Assembly (NCBI GenBank): GCA_031267535.1
Contig: JAIRYS010000015.1
Coordinates: 1-41,109, forward strand
Length of the DNA: 41,109 bases
DNA from: Holosporales bacterium
GTDB lineage: Bacteria > Pseudomonadota > Alphaproteobacteria > UBA3830 > JAIRWN01
Direction: 5' to 3'
Numbering within the stretch: the stretch's first letter is position 1; every line of letters begins with the position of its first letter. The notes beneath the pieces were generated by a model. That model did not search any database and was not told where the DNA came from. It saw only the letters and a program-made list of their open reading frames with translations. Below, in pieces: positions 7,242 through 18,081 of this stretch. The translations under genes were made by a program, and so were the position numbers.

Positions 7242-9125
7242 ATGAAATTTCTTTTAGACTGGATTAACTCATTTGACGACTGCGCCACAGTTTGGCGAGG
7301 CGACGAACATGTTTTTCATTTAACCTTGCAACACCAAGAAAATTGCTTCGCCGCTGCCAAAGCGACGCTTGTCAATTCACGCTTAAGTCAACTGGACTGC
7401 GTACGGAAACGTTACGCTCGCATTGGCATACAATGGGGCGACGGTTCGGACGTTCAGCCGATTTTTTTCGGATGTGTAACCGCGGTTCCCACTCGGATAG
7501 GGAAAAACCTTACCGTATTGGAACTGCTGTCGCGGCCGGACGATGCTTTTGAAAAATTTGAAAGGCTAAAGGCTAGATTGAAGAATTCGCCGGTGTGGGA
7601 CGAGCTGTTTGTCCCAGAAAGCCGTCAGGACGACCCAACCTACCTTCTGGAAGGAATATCCGGACTGTACTACTGGGACAAAGTTACCGGCGAACTTAGT
7701 GTCTCAGACATAAATTTTGGTCGCGAACACAGGGTGATAAATAGAACCACTTCTGCTGATATAGACCTCAAATTTTGCTCTGATCCGCTTGACTCAATAA
7801 ATATAAGAGTACAGGTCGAGTGGATTCAAAAAGCTCAAGGTATTCTTGACCTTTCAAGGTTTATATCCAAAAATTTCGCTGACGGAATCATAAACTCGTT
7901 TACGGGAAACGATCTCAAGCAACGCTTTAGACGCCTGCATTATGGAATAAAAAACAGCGCCTATAAACTTCTTCGCTGCGACGTCAAAGAGTCGGATGTT
8001 AAAGGCGCCCCGAGCTTTTACCCAGAATACTCCAGGTTGTTTGAGGTTACAGACGGAAGCGGCGGCAAACGTTCCATAAGGTTCAGAAGACATTGGTTTG
8101 ATTGTGACTGCCTTTTATATTGGAAATACAGGCAAAAACGCCGAGAAATAGCAAACATTACTCTGGAAAATTCGTTCCAACGAATCAGAAACGCCTGCCC
8201 AAACAGAAAAACGATCAATATTAAACTGCGCAGTATTGCTCTGCGGTCAGATGTTTTGCCTTGGATGGGACATACTTTCTATGCCGCCGATTCTCAGGTC
8301 GCGTTCGGTGGATATGTGTATGTATGCGTACAGGCCCATCGCTCTGGGAACAGCTTTGTGCCAGACCAAGATAAATGGCATTGTACAGGCAAAATTCCAA
8401 GCGCCATGCCGGACGCCTCTTCCGCAAGCTTCTTCCTGACTCCAAGAGGGCAATTAGCAGTAATGCACGCTGTTATGATGGCAAGGGCCCATCTCGCCTG
8501 GTCTACCAGATGTATAGAAGTAACTTTCCGAGGCTCCGTTGAAGATTTTGCCTCAATAACGCTTGATATGCACGTAACGCTGAACTGCCAAGATCTGCCT
8601 GGCGGGTCGGTAACCGGCAAGGTTATAAAAACTTTGCTTTTTGCCGATGGTAAAACTGGCCGACAGTATGTTGATATCACAATCGCCTGTTCCGTAGGTA
8701 AAGCTCGGCATGGGGTCCATTTGGAGCTAGATAAACACACCGAGCCGCTAATTAATTACGCTGACCAAAACTATGCCAATGACGAGATCTTTGTCCGAGG
8801 CGACAAGCTGAGCATACAAGACGTCAGCATTCCGGACTTTACCTCGAAAGCCAAAATCGACGGAATATTGGCCCCCAGCCTTATGGACATTGCTGATTTG
8901 GTCGATGACGTCAGAATTGCCAACTCACCGGAAGAGCAAGAATCTGTCATGAACTCTGTTATGCATCTGCGTTCAGTAGATGCGCTTAAGCAAGCGCTTA
9001 ATCATAGCAGAACGCAAATATACCTGAAGCTAAGGAACATAAATCACAAGATGACTTTGGAGCATGAGGTAAACGTCACGGCACAAACGTCATGGAGCGC
9101 GCCAGAAGGCGTCAAAATCGATTAA
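7242..9125 (+). CDS. Large tail/baseplate-like protein with CBM5/12-like segment
   Basis: 627-aa ORF; contains GHTFYAADSQVAFGGYVYVCVQAHRSGNSFVPDQDKWHCTG, a CBM5/12-like pattern. Confidence 0.65.
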   Translation: MKFLLDWINSFDDCATVWRGDEHVFHLTLQHQENCFAAAKATLVNSRLSQLDCVRKRYARIGIQWGDGSDVQPIFFGCVTAVPTRIGKNLTVLELLSRPDDAFEKFERLKARLKNSPVWDELFVPESRQDDPTYLLEGISGLYYWDKVTGELSVSDINFGREHRVINRTTSADIDLKFCSDPLDSINIRVQVEWIQKAQGILDLSRFISKNFADGIINSFTGNDLKQRFRRLHYGIKNSAYKLLRCDVKESDVKGAPSFYPEYSRLFEVTDGSGGKRSIRFRRHWFDCDCLLYWKYRQKRREIANITLENSFQRIRNACPNRKTINIKLRSIALRSDVLPWMGHTFYAADSQVAFGGYVYVCVQAHRSGNSFVPDQDKWHCTGKIPSAMPDASSASFFLTPRGQLAVMHAVMMARAHLAWSTRCIEVTFRGSVEDFASITLDMHVTLNCQDLPGGSVTGKVIKTLLFADGKTGRQYVDITIACSVGKARHGVHLELDKHTEPLINYADQNYANDEIFVRGDKLSIQDVSIPDFTSKAKIDGILAPSLMDIADLVDDVRIANSPEEQESVMNSVMHLRSVDALKQALNHSRTQIYLKLRNINHKMTLEHEVNVTAQTSWSAPEGVKID

Positions 9126-9145
9126 AAAGACAAAGGAGAAGCTTT

Positions 9146-10114
9146 ATGCAAATCAACAGAAGCGTACGTCAGGCGCTATTTGCGCCAGAAGTGCAAATTG
9201 AGCCGCCCGAAGATTTTGCTGAATACATCAATATAAATCCGTGCTTGGATACGCGCCTGTTAGCTTTGCAAGCAGAAGCTTACGCGTTGACAGAACTGGA
9301 TTCTGCCACAAGGTGGCCCGATAAAATTCTTCTGCATGTAAATGTTATGGGTATTCCGATTGGCGCAGAGGCCACAGTTTCAAGAACAGACGGCAATCGC
9401 TCGATCGGCGTCGTACCGCTTTATTCGCCGGAGTCGGCTTATGACCGCGAAGAAGCTGAGCTTATAAGGATTGCCATGCATAAAGCGCTGGAAGTCACCT
9501 ATGCCGGCAGTGGAAGCGCGATGTTTTTAACTTCCGATCAGCATCAGGAGCTTTCGATCAAAGCTGACCTAATTGCCAATAATTCAGGTAAAGTTCTGAT
9601 CCCAGAAAACAACATCATATATACAAAGCCATTTGCTTGCCAATCCGCAACCCGCATGGAGGAAAAATGGCGTAGGGATGCGTCATTCTGGGCGCTGGAT
9701 TTTCCGTTATTTGAGGGCGCCAACGGCGCGCCAATCTTAGCGTCGCTGCACGCTTTTGGCGGAATATGGCACAGCGAGCTTAGTCCAGCAGAAATGGAAC
9801 AGGTCTATTTTCAGATAACAAACAACGGCGGAAAAACTCGCGTGCATCCTACAAAAACCAGTTCTTGGCAGACGGACAGTATCGACCCACACGCCAAGTT
9901 CAGTAATGTAGACGGCACAGGCGTTGTCTGCTGGGACGATATAAGCGCCGAGCAACATCTTTCGCTTGAGCAAGCTGTTGCGAACGGTTTCGCACGCATC
10001 TCCATCGCTGGCGAGAACGGAGAAACCTGCGTGTACAAGTCGTCCCAAATCTTACGATCAGTTATCGATACTAAAACATTCGATATGTACTTTTTACGTA
10101 CAAAGGAGATGTAA
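9146..10114 (+). CDS. Hypothetical tail-associated protein
   Basis: ATG at 9146 after caaaggagaa; MQINRSVRQALFAPEVQIEPPEDFAEYININPCLDTRLL...; collinear with phage genes. Confidence 0.65.
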   Translation: MQINRSVRQALFAPEVQIEPPEDFAEYININPCLDTRLLALQAEAYALTELDSATRWPDKILLHVNVMGIPIGAEATVSRTDGNRSIGVVPLYSPESAYDREEAELIRIAMHKALEVTYAGSGSAMFLTSDQHQELSIKADLIANNSGKVLIPENNIIYTKPFACQSATRMEEKWRRDASFWALDFPLFEGANGAPILASLHAFGGIWHSELSPAEMEQVYFQITNNGGKTRVHPTKTSSWQTDSIDPHAKFSNVDGTGVVCWDDISAEQHLSLEQAVANGFARISIAGENGETCVYKSSQILRSVIDTKTFDMYFLRTKEM

Positions 10115-10115
10115 C

Positions 10116-10493
10116 ATGTCAATTATTTACAGGAATATCAAAGGCATACCGCTTACTTCCGATGAAGTGGATGAAAATTTTAGGAACCTAGATGTCCGCT
10201 TGGCCAGGCTGGAAAACGACCAGGACGGCGCAGAAACGGTATGCCGGATTGAACAGGAATTTAATGTTCTAAAGTTTTTTACCGATCGCGGGCGTGAAAT
10301 CGGAAGCGCCACAATCCCGCCCTTGCAGCTAAACCCTCAAGGCGAATGGAGGACTGGAGCTAGGTATGCCATGAACGACCTGGTCGCCAATGGCAATGGG
10401 CAAGTCTGGATTTGTTTGAATCCGCATACAGCCGAGGGTTGGGAAAAAGACAGAAGCAAGTGGGCCTTATTTTTGCGATTTAATGGAGCATGA
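10116..10493 (+). CDS. Tail-fibre-like protein with CBM5/12-like segment
   Basis: ATG at 10116 after caaaggag; IKGIPLTSDEVDENFRNLDVRLARLE (common tail-protein motif) plus GEWRTGARYAMNDLVANGNGQVWICLNPHT...DRSKWALF. Confidence 0.75.
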   Translation: MSIIYRNIKGIPLTSDEVDENFRNLDVRLARLENDQDGAETVCRIEQEFNVLKFFTDRGREIGSATIPPLQLNPQGEWRTGARYAMNDLVANGNGQVWICLNPHTAEGWEKDRSKWALFLRFNGA

Positions 10494-10496
10494 TTT

Positions 10497-10925
10497 ATGA
10501 AGCGAATTTCGTATAACCATGAAGATGAAGACGTTCTTGCCAGAACCATATTTGGTGAGGCCAGGGGCGAATATCAAAAGATTGGCGTCAACGCCCTCGT
10601 CGCAATTGGTAATGTTGTGCTAAATCGAACAAGCCTTGGCGGTTTTTTCGGCAACAGCATCTGTGAAGTTTGTAAAAAGCCTTGGCAGTTCGCTTGCTGG
10701 AATATCGGCGATCCAAACTTGCCGATAATCAGCAAGGCCGACAAATCCGACTTTTTGTTCGAGATTTGCTGTGGGGTAGCTTCGGCTCTCTTGCAAGGCA
10801 AATGGTCGGATTTAACCAAAGGCAGCGATCACTATCATTCGCGTGACGTTCGGCCGCATTGGGCCAAAAACGTTACCCCCAGGTTAAAACTTGGGGCGCA
10901 TGTTTTCTATAAATTGCAATCGTAA
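10497..10925 (+). CDS. Cell-wall hydrolase, SleB/Hydrolase_2-like (endolysin candidate)
   Basis: DEDVLARTIFGEARGEYQKIGVNALVAIGNVVLNR...GSDHYHSRDVRPHWAKNVTPRLKLGAHVFYKL. Confidence 0.88.
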   Translation: MKRISYNHEDEDVLARTIFGEARGEYQKIGVNALVAIGNVVLNRTSLGGFFGNSICEVCKKPWQFACWNIGDPNLPIISKADKSDFLFEICCGVASALLQGKWSDLTKGSDHYHSRDVRPHWAKNVTPRLKLGAHVFYKLQS

Positions 10926-10957
10926 TGTTTCTATGTATTTGAGGAGGAAAAAAAACT

Positions 10958-11491
10958 ATGAGTAAACAATTGATATCATTCGCTTTTGGTCTGAGCGAGT
11001 TTGCGCCTGTAATCAAAAGATGGCTGGAAAGCGAGAACGCCAAAAAAAACGCACAGACCATAAAGGACTTGGCCGTCTCTGTCACAAACGCAAAAAGCGA
11101 GGCAGAGGTATTTCAAATCCTTACATCCGACAAAGACGCTGCTGTTAAATTTCAGTGCGAAATTGTGAAGCTGGTCGACGAGATGGAAAGAAGTCTGCAA
11201 AAAGAACACCACAAAAAATTTATACAAAGAGTAGTCTCTAGCAGCGATAGATGCGGCCGATCAAAGGCTGGAATTATGGCTTTATGCGCTGTGCTGGGAC
11301 TGACATTCTGTCTGGGGATTTTGTCTTTACAAAGGAAGTCTTTATCCGGAGAAGTTGTTGGTATCATATCGACCATTGCCGGCATTTTTGGCTCGTGCTT
11401 AAAAGATGTATACAGCGCTGAATTCGGCGCCCGAGATCGCACAATTCCATTGATTCAAGAGGACGCGACGGAATCAAAAAAAGTAAAATGA
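10958..11491 (+). CDS. Holin-like (3TM-type) membrane protein
   Basis: Follows the hydrolase; hydrophobic segments GIMALCAVLGLTFCLGIL and GEVVGIISTIAGIFGSCLKD; strong SD gaggagg. Confidence 0.6.
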   Translation: MSKQLISFAFGLSEFAPVIKRWLESENAKKNAQTIKDLAVSVTNAKSEAEVFQILTSDKDAAVKFQCEIVKLVDEMERSLQKEHHKKFIQRVVSSSDRCGRSKAGIMALCAVLGLTFCLGILSLQRKSLSGEVVGIISTIAGIFGSCLKDVYSAEFGARDRTIPLIQEDATESKKVK

Positions 11492-11557
11492 GCAAGCTGT
11501 CTTTAGAGCCAATTCGTTTTTGATTCAAAAATACGCAGCCTTGTGCTAGCGTCCGGT

Positions 11558-12697
11558 ATGCTTAGAAGGCCGAATAGGGGAAATTTTTCACCGGGTCCGT
11601 GCGCTAAAAGACCCGGGTGGAATGTTCTTGAGTTAAAAGATGCGCTTGTTGGCAGGTCTCATAGGTCAAAAGATGGCATTGCCAAAATTAACCAGCTGAC
11701 TAATTTGCTGCGTGAAATTTTGCTGATTCCAGATGATTATTTAGTGGGAATTATATCGGGATCCGCAACCGGAGCCGTTGAGTGCGCTATGTGGAATTTG
11801 CTTGGCTTGCGCGGAGTTGACGCTGTTTGTACCGACGTGTTTAGTCAAACTTGGAAGGATGAGATTGAACATCAGCTAAAAATACCTGATTTGCGAATCT
11901 TTTCTTTTGATGGCGTCAATCTGCCAAACATTAAAGCATGTTCGTTTGAGCGAGATATAGTATTTGCCGCAGAAGGAACAACCAGCGGTGTGACCATATC
12001 CAATCTCGACTGGATCAGTGATTCTAGATCGGCGTTGGTAATCTGCGACGCAGCATCGTATGTGTTTTCGTATAATGTCCCATGGCGCAAACTGGATGCA
12101 GTGGCTTTTTCTTGGCAGAAAGGTTTGGGCGGCGAGGCCGGACACGGCGTGCTTGTCCTGGGACCTCGGGCTGTTCAAAGGATTACAGATTTCACGCCTG
12201 TATGGCCGATACCCAGGATTTATAATCTCAAAAAATCTGGGAAATTTCATCAATTGATATTTGACGGGCATACGATAAACACGCCTTCATTGTTGACAAT
12301 CGAAGATTTTATAAGCGCTTTGAGTTGGTCTAAATCAATCGGCGGTATCGAAGCTTTGATGGCGCGCGTTGATAAAAATTACATCGTAATGAAAAAATGG
12401 GTCAATCAAAGCCGATTTTTTGAATTTTTAATTTCAGATGAATCTATCAGGTCGAGAAATATTAGCTGCCTGAAAATTAAATCAACCAACCTAAGCGTTC
12501 AAGATCAGTGGTTGACCATAAAAGATGTGGCGTTGTGGCTGGAAGAAAACGCAGATATCTACGACATAGCTGGACATCCCAATTCTTTCTATCCAAACAT
12601 AAGAATATGGCATGGACCTACCATAGAATGTTTGGACCTTGAAGTAGCTCTTCCGTGGCTTGATTTGGCGTTCTCAAAAGTTTCTAACCTAACCTAA
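11558..12697 (+). CDS. serC: Phosphoserine aminotransferase (alphaproteobacterial SerC type)
   Basis: RPNRGNFSPGPCAKRPGWNVLELKDALVGRSHRSKDG...ISGSATGAVECAMWNLLG...FSWQKGLGGEAGHGVLVLGPRAV. Confidence 0.9.
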   Translation: MLRRPNRGNFSPGPCAKRPGWNVLELKDALVGRSHRSKDGIAKINQLTNLLREILLIPDDYLVGIISGSATGAVECAMWNLLGLRGVDAVCTDVFSQTWKDEIEHQLKIPDLRIFSFDGVNLPNIKACSFERDIVFAAEGTTSGVTISNLDWISDSRSALVICDAASYVFSYNVPWRKLDAVAFSWQKGLGGEAGHGVLVLGPRAVQRITDFTPVWPIPRIYNLKKSGKFHQLIFDGHTINTPSLLTIEDFISALSWSKSIGGIEALMARVDKNYIVMKKWVNQSRFFEFLISDESIRSRNISCLKIKSTNLSVQDQWLTIKDVALWLEENADIYDIAGHPNSFYPNIRIWHGPTIECLDLEVALPWLDLAFSKVSNLT

Positions 12698-12899
12698 GCG
12701 CTGATTAATAAGTCGGCGCTGCAGCTGGTTAGCGCTTTATAAACAAATGCCACTTGATTGCTATGGCATAGAGGATATAGGATGAAATGTCGTTGCAGTC
12801 ACAAAAAGCCGTTGAAAGCGGCGGCTTGCTATCCAGAAGGTTTTGATCTCCTCCTTCTAATCAACTGGGACAGGAAGTAATTTTGGGCTGCAGCGATCT

Positions 12900-12973
12900 G
12901 CGGGCGTAGCTTAATGGTAAAGCTTCGGCCTTCCAAGCCGACGACGTGGGTTCGATTCCCATCACCCGCTCCA
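12900..12973 (+). tRNA. tRNA-Gly (TCC anticodon), encoded CCA
   Basis: Cloverleaf folded by hand: acceptor GCGGGCG/CACCCGC, D-arm GCTT/AAGC, anticodon loop CTTCCAA, T-arm GTGGG TTCGATT CCCAT, T73-CCA. C6-A67 mismatch. Confidence 0.95.
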
Positions 12974-13014
12974 GGTGTGCTGTAACAGTTTGCTGCGAAT
13001 CTAGTCGGCATTTT

Positions 13015-14784
13015 ATGACTGGTTTTTATTCTCAAGACTTCCTAGACGTTCTGCGTGACCGAGTGACAATCTCGCAATTGTTCTCACAAAAAACGACCAT
13101 AAGAAGACATGGGCGAGATGTGTTCGCCATATGCCCGTTTCATCAAGAAAAAACTCCGTCTTGTAAGGTTGACGACGGCAAGGGGTTTTTCTATTGCTTT
13201 GGGTGTGGAGCCTCTGGAGACGCTATAGAATTTGTTCGAAAAACCGAAAACCTTTCATTCCTAGAAGCCGTAGAGAAACTGGCGTTACAGTTTGGGATGG
13301 AGCTGCCGACGCTGCAAAAAGACAAGGCTGATTCTCATATCAAGAAAGCATATGCGTTAATTGAACACACAGCCGTTTGGTACCACAACAATCTTAAGTC
13401 CAAGGCCGGCGAGCGGGCGTTGGAGTACTTACTTGGCAGAGGGGTTTCAGAAGAGCTGATTAACAAATTCCGTTTGGGCTATGCGCCGATATCACGCGAT
13501 GTGACGTTCAGGCATCTAAAGGCCTTTGAGCCAGACGCTAAGCTGCTGCAGGATTTTGGCCCAATTACCCAAAATTTAAGGGATAGATTCAGTGGACGTA
13601 TCATCTTTCCCATAGAGGACGATAAAGGAAGAGTGGTTGGTTTCGGCGGGCGCATTTTTGAGAACGAAGACCGTCCCAGCGCGAAGTATATCAACTCGCA
13701 AGAATCGGCGCTTTTTCATAAAAAATTACTGCTTTATAATTTATACAACGCCAAGCAGATGCCACAAGATGCTCCGCTTATCCTATGCGAAGGATATATG
13801 GACGTTTTGGCGCTTTATAAAGCCAACATAGGACGAGTAGTCGCCCCCTTGGGGACCGCAATAAGCGAAGAACAGATCATAAGCTGTTGGAAAATCTGCC
13901 AAGAACCTATCATCATGTTGGACGGTGATAACGCCGGAATCAGGGCGGCAGAGCGCTTGATGGAAAAGATTGTTCCATATCTGCGCTCGGGTTGTTCGTT
14001 GAAATTTTGCATACTGCCGAAAGACGAAGACCCAGATTCGCTGGTGGCGTCAGGAAAAACCAGCCTGATAGCAAATTTTATAAAAGAGCCTAAAAGCATC
14101 CTAGAAATGCTGTGGTCAATGCATGTGTCAAAGATTACAAAACACACGCCGGAAAGCGCGGCCAGCTTGAGGCACAGCCTGCGCAACACGATTGGCAGAA
14201 TAGTTGACGCAGACCTAAGGCAAACCTATGGCAAAGCCATTGCGGCTTTGCTTAAGGATTATACTGACGCCGTTATACGCAGCACGATTAGGCCAACAAA
14301 AATTCAGCGATTGAGCGTCGGAAATAAGCTGAAACAGCAGGATACATCAGACTTGGCAGCAAAAATACTTGTTGCGACAATCTTGAATCATCCGCATTTA
14401 TTAAGTAGAATAGAGCAACAGTTCTTGGAGCTTATCGCCAATCGCGTTGACCTTAATAATCTTGGGGACGCCGTGTTATCGTTGTATCAATCGGGCAGCT
14501 GTTCACGCGAACAGTTATTGGCGGGATTGACTGAACGCGGACACGACCTGAGTTGGTTAGGCGAAGGCCTTTATAAATACGCGAGGTTTGCAAGAGATAT
14601 AGCAGATGATGACGTGGCTTATAACGGCTGGATAAGTATGTGGGAGACCTCGTTCATCAAAAAGAATGTGAATGAAGAAGCCAAGCTTTTGGCAAACAAG
14701 CTGAAGACAAGTTTTTCTGAGTCGGATTGGACCAGATTGCAAGCGCTAAAAAGCAGCGTGTTTAATGGCAAAATGGAGGAATAA
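13015..14784 (+). CDS. dnaG: DNA primase
   Basis: [34 protein letters not shown] zinc finger; [44 protein letters not shown]. Confidence 0.97.
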   Translation: MTGFYSQDFLDVLRDRVTISQLFSQKTTIRRHGRDVFAICPFHQEKTPSCKVDDGKGFFYCFGCGASGDAIEFVRKTENLSFLEAVEKLALQFGMELPTLQKDKADSHIKKAYALIEHTAVWYHNNLKSKAGERALEYLLGRGVSEELINKFRLGYAPISRDVTFRHLKAFEPDAKLLQDFGPITQNLRDRFSGRIIFPIEDDKGRVVGFGGRIFENEDRPSAKYINSQESALFHKKLLLYNLYNAKQMPQDAPLILCEGYMDVLALYKANIGRVVAPLGTAISEEQIISCWKICQEPIIMLDGDNAGIRAAERLMEKIVPYLRSGCSLKFCILPKDEDPDSLVASGKTSLIANFIKEPKSILEMLWSMHVSKITKHTPESAASLRHSLRNTIGRIVDADLRQTYGKAIAALLKDYTDAVIRSTIRPTKIQRLSVGNKLKQQDTSDLAAKILVATILNHPHLLSRIEQQFLELIANRVDLNNLGDAVLSLYQSGSCSREQLLAGLTERGHDLSWLGEGLYKYARFARDIADDDVAYNGWISMWETSFIKKNVNEEAKLLANKLKTSFSESDWTRLQALKSSVFNGKMEE

Positions 14785-14785
14785 C

Positions 14786-16720
14786 GTGGCAAAAAACAGC
14801 ATTTCGCAAAAAGATATTGAAGACAGCAATGTGAAAAATACCGAAAAGGTTATTGAAAAGGCTGAAGCAGAAAATGCTCCAACCGTGAATCGCGCGGCCT
14901 TTCAGCGATTGCTGGTCAAAGGAAAAGCGCGTGGGTTTGTCACTTATGACGAACTGGAACGAGCGCTTCCCAAAAATCAGGTGCCGGTTGAGGAAATTGA
15001 AGAGGCCATAGCGCAGATTACGGCGCTTAACGTCTCTGTAATGGAGACCGATAAGGCGGTCGATATATCCCCAGCGGTTGCAATAGACGACGCCGAGGAA
15101 GTTGAGGAAGAAGAAGAGCTAGAAGAAGAAACGACAGAAAGCAGTGGCGAGCCAGCCGCCACAGAAGACCCCGTCCGCATGTATCTGCGTGAGATGGGCA
15201 ATGTTGAACTTCTCTCTCGTGAAGGCGAGGTGGTTCTGGCTAAAAAGATTGAATCTGGCAAGCTGACAGTCATTGAAGGGCTTTGTCGTACATCTCTGAC
15301 GTTTGAGAAACTAAGCGGATGGCTAGAAGGTATCGAGAAAAAGACCGTCTTACCAAGAGAGATTTTTCAAATTGACATCGGCAATGAAGATGACGAAACG
15401 GCAGACGACGTCAGCGATACAGGCGACGTAAGCGGTGCGGTGGATGAAGCTGACGACAATACCGCTAAAAGCGCAGTTGATATCGCAGAAGCCCAGATGA
15501 CGCCGCAATTTATTGAGTCTTTGAAAGAAATTTTGGCTCTACGTAAAAAGCAACTGGATATGCTTAAGAAGGGCCCAAACGGTGCGTTTGATAAAACTCA
15601 GCAAAAAAAATACGAGCGGCTGATATCTCAAATGGTTGCCAGTATCGACAAGCTTAAGTTGAATCAAGCCAGGATTTCCGAGCTTATGACAGCTTTGTCA
15701 AGCCTAAACAAACGTTTGATGCATAGCGAAGGGGCTTTGCTGCGTTTTACCCATGATTTGAAGATTAATCGTGATGAGTTCTTAAAACATTATTATGGCA
15801 ATGAAACGAATCCAGATTGGATCTCGGCATTAAAGTTGCTTAAGAAGAAAAATTGGACCAATTTCATCGACAGACATCTCATAGACCTCATGAATCATCA
15901 GAAAGAGGTCGAGAACATAGAGAAAACCAGCGGCTTGGCAATAGCAGATTTTCGCGAAACTATCAAAAAAATTCAAAAAGGGGACGCGGAAGCCAATCAA
16001 GCTAAGAGAGATATGATTGAAGCCAACTTACGCTTAGTGATCTCGATTGCCAAAAAATATACCAACAGAGGACTGCAGTTCCTGGACCTGATTCAAGAGG
16101 GCAATATTGGCTTGATGAAGGCGGTTGATAAATTTGAGTATCAACGAGGGTATAAATTTTCGACATATGCGACTTGGTGGATTAGGCAGGCGATCACTAG
16201 GTCAATCGCCGATCAAGCAAGGACCATACGTATACCTGTCCATATGATCGAAACGATTAATAAAATAGTACGCACCTCGCGGCAGATACTGAACGATACT
16301 GGAATGGAGGCCACGCCGGAAGAGCTGGCCGCCAGACTCCGTATGCCAATCGATAAGGTGCGCAAGGTGCTGAAAATATCGAAAGAGCCGGTCAGCCTTG
16401 AAACGCCGGTCGGAGACGAAGAAGATTCGCATTTATATGATTTTATAGAAGATAAAAACGCAGTGATTCCCGTTGATGCGGCAATTAACTCTAAGTTGCG
16501 TGAGGCGGCTAATATGGCGCTTACAACCTTGACTCCACGTGAAGAGAGGGTGCTTCGTATGCGTTTTGGTATAGGCATGAATACAGACCATACTCTTGAA
16601 GAAGTAGGCCAACAGTTCTCTGTAACTCGCGAACGAATAAGGCAAATCGAAGCCAAAGCGCTTAGGAAGCTTAAGCATCCAAGCCGTTCTCGCAGATTAA
16701 GAAGCTTTTTGGACGCCTAG
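14786..16720 (+). CDS. rpoD: RNA polymerase sigma factor RpoD (sigma-70)
   Basis: GTG start after [93 protein letters not shown] end. Confidence 0.97.
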   Translation: MAKNSISQKDIEDSNVKNTEKVIEKAEAENAPTVNRAAFQRLLVKGKARGFVTYDELERALPKNQVPVEEIEEAIAQITALNVSVMETDKAVDISPAVAIDDAEEVEEEEELEEETTESSGEPAATEDPVRMYLREMGNVELLSREGEVVLAKKIESGKLTVIEGLCRTSLTFEKLSGWLEGIEKKTVLPREIFQIDIGNEDDETADDVSDTGDVSGAVDEADDNTAKSAVDIAEAQMTPQFIESLKEILALRKKQLDMLKKGPNGAFDKTQQKKYERLISQMVASIDKLKLNQARISELMTALSSLNKRLMHSEGALLRFTHDLKINRDEFLKHYYGNETNPDWISALKLLKKKNWTNFIDRHLIDLMNHQKEVENIEKTSGLAIADFRETIKKIQKGDAEANQAKRDMIEANLRLVISIAKKYTNRGLQFLDLIQEGNIGLMKAVDKFEYQRGYKFSTYATWWIRQAITRSIADQARTIRIPVHMIETINKIVRTSRQILNDTGMEATPEELAARLRMPIDKVRKVLKISKEPVSLETPVGDEEDSHLYDFIEDKNAVIPVDAAINSKLREAANMALTTLTPREERVLRMRFGIGMNTDHTLEEVGQQFSVTRERIRQIEAKALRKLKHPSRSRRLRSFLDA

Positions 16721-16809
16721 GTTGTATTGGATGTTACAGCAGCTCGCGGAAATTAACGGTTTTTAGGCGAATTTGTTGGAAAATTGCTTATACAAGAGGC
16801 CGATTGCTT

Positions 16810-18081
16810 ATGCCAAAAACTTCCGCCAGCAATAAAGAAAACAGCTTCCTGTGCTGTTCGTTTTGCGGCAAGAGTCAACAAGAGGTTAGAAGGCTTATTG
16901 CTGGCCCGGCTGTGTTTATATGCGACGAATGCGTCGGCGTATGTAATGAGATCATGGCCGAGGTCAAAAAGTCCTATATAGGAGAGTTTTCTAAAGGCAT
17001 AAAAAAACCACGAGAAATCAAAAACGTTCTTGATGAATACGTAATCGGTCAGGATCATGCAAAGATGATTTTGTCGGTTGCGGTCTATAACCATTATAAG
17101 CGGTTGGCGTATAAAGACTCTGTTGGAACAGGCGGCTTAGAGCTTACAAAGTCTAACATTCTGTTGATTGGGCCAACAGGCACCGGTAAGACGCTGCTTG
17201 CGCAGACTTTGGCCAAAATTTTGGACGTGCCATTTACGATGGCTGACGCTACGACTTTGACTGAAGCCGGGTATGTCGGTGAAGACGTCGAAAATATAAT
17301 TTTAAGGTTGTTGCAGGTTGCCGATTACAATGTTGAGAAAGCTCAGCGCGGTATCGTGTATATCGATGAAATCGACAAAATCTCTAGAAAATCCGAAAAT
17401 CCTTCTATCACGCGTGATGTATCTGGCGAAGGCGTGCAGCAGGCGCTTTTGAAACTTATGGAAGGTACCGTCGCTTCAGTTCCGCCACAAGGCGGTCGTA
17501 AGCATCCTCAACAAGAGCTACTGCAAGTAAATACTCATGACATTTTGTTTATATGCGGCGGCGCTTTTGATGGGCTTGAGAAAATCGTATCTCAGCGACA
17601 TAACAACTCGTCCATAGGCTTTGGCGCACAAATAGGGAAACCTCACAATGTAACAAACCTAAAAGATCTAGGCAAAGTAGAGCCGGAGGATTTGCTTAAA
17701 TATGGCTTGATTCCTGAATTTATTGGGCGCTTACCCGTGGTTGCTCTGTTGTCCGAGCTTGATCAAAAGACTTTGGTTGAGATACTTACTACGCCAAAGA
17801 ACGCCTTGGTTAAACAATATAAACAGCTGTTTAACATGGAGAAAACTGACCTAAGGTTTACCGATGAGGCGCTAAAAACCATTGCCAACAGCGCGCTTAA
17901 GATAAAAACAGGCGCTAGAGGACTTTCCTCGATTATGGAGGACGCATTGCTGAAAACTATGTATGAATTGCCGTCGAAAAGTAATATAGAGCGTATTATC
18001 TTTACTAAAGAGGCGATTCTTGGGAAAAATCAGCCTAAAGTACTGCTTAAAAAAACTCGCAAAGCGAGCCAGAAGAACTAG
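16810..18081 (+). CDS. clpX: ATP-dependent Clp protease ATP-binding subunit ClpX
   Basis: [28 protein letters not shown] zinc finger; [59 protein letters not shown]. Confidence 0.97.
   Translation: MPKTSASNKENSFLCCSFCGKSQQEVRRLIAGPAVFICDECVGVCNEIMAEVKKSYIGEFSKGIKKPREIKNVLDEYVIGQDHAKMILSVAVYNHYKRLAYKDSVGTGGLELTKSNILLIGPTGTGKTLLAQTLAKILDVPFTMADATTLTEAGYVGEDVENIILRLLQVADYNVEKAQRGIVYIDEIDKISRKSENPSITRDVSGEGVQQALLKLMEGTVASVPPQGGRKHPQQELLQVNTHDILFICGGAFDGLEKIVSQRHNNSSIGFGAQIGKPHNVTNLKDLGKVEPEDLLKYGLIPEFIGRLPVVALLSELDQKTLVEILTTPKNALVKQYKQLFNMEKTDLRFTDEALKTIANSALKIKTGARGLSSIMEDALLKTMYELPSKSNIERIIFTKEAILGKNQPKVLLKKTRKASQKN

Larger units (their letters stand above)
1091..11491 (+). mobile_element. HK97/RcGTA-like head-tail gene cluster (prophage remnant or domesticated gene-transfer-agent-like element), interrupted by an EamA transporter
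   Basis: Collinear portal, protease, capsid, connector, adaptor and tail terminator, then tail-type proteins, cell-wall hydrolase and holin-like protein; no integrase or terminase recognised in the window. Confidence 0.8.

Noticed and set aside
8294-8740. 148-aa minus-strand ORF within the tail protein gene
   Set aside because: Shadow ORF; the plus frame has the recognisable CBM-like region and operon context.
12838-12862. GGTTTTGATCTCCTCCTTCTAA resembles the 16S rRNA 3' tail / anti-Shine-Dalgarno
   Set aside because: Only ~20 nt and imperfect; no helix-45 sequence (GGAACCTGCGG) nearby, so a 16S fragment or aSD sRNA is not supported.
12900-12973. tRNA-Gly as the attachment site of the phage-like element
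   Set aside because: No integrase in the window, serC lies between, and I found no duplicate of the tRNA 3' end near the left boundary.
12829-13035. Minus-strand ORF (GAGDGNRTHVVGLEGRSFTIKLRP...)
   Set aside because: Antisense translation of the tRNA-Gly gene; a well-known type of spurious annotation.
14977-15273. Ser-rich minus-strand 98-aa ORF inside rpoD
   Set aside because: Shadow of the acidic Glu-rich segment of RpoD (GAA/GAG read antisense as TTC/CTC, Ser-rich); no SD or independent support.
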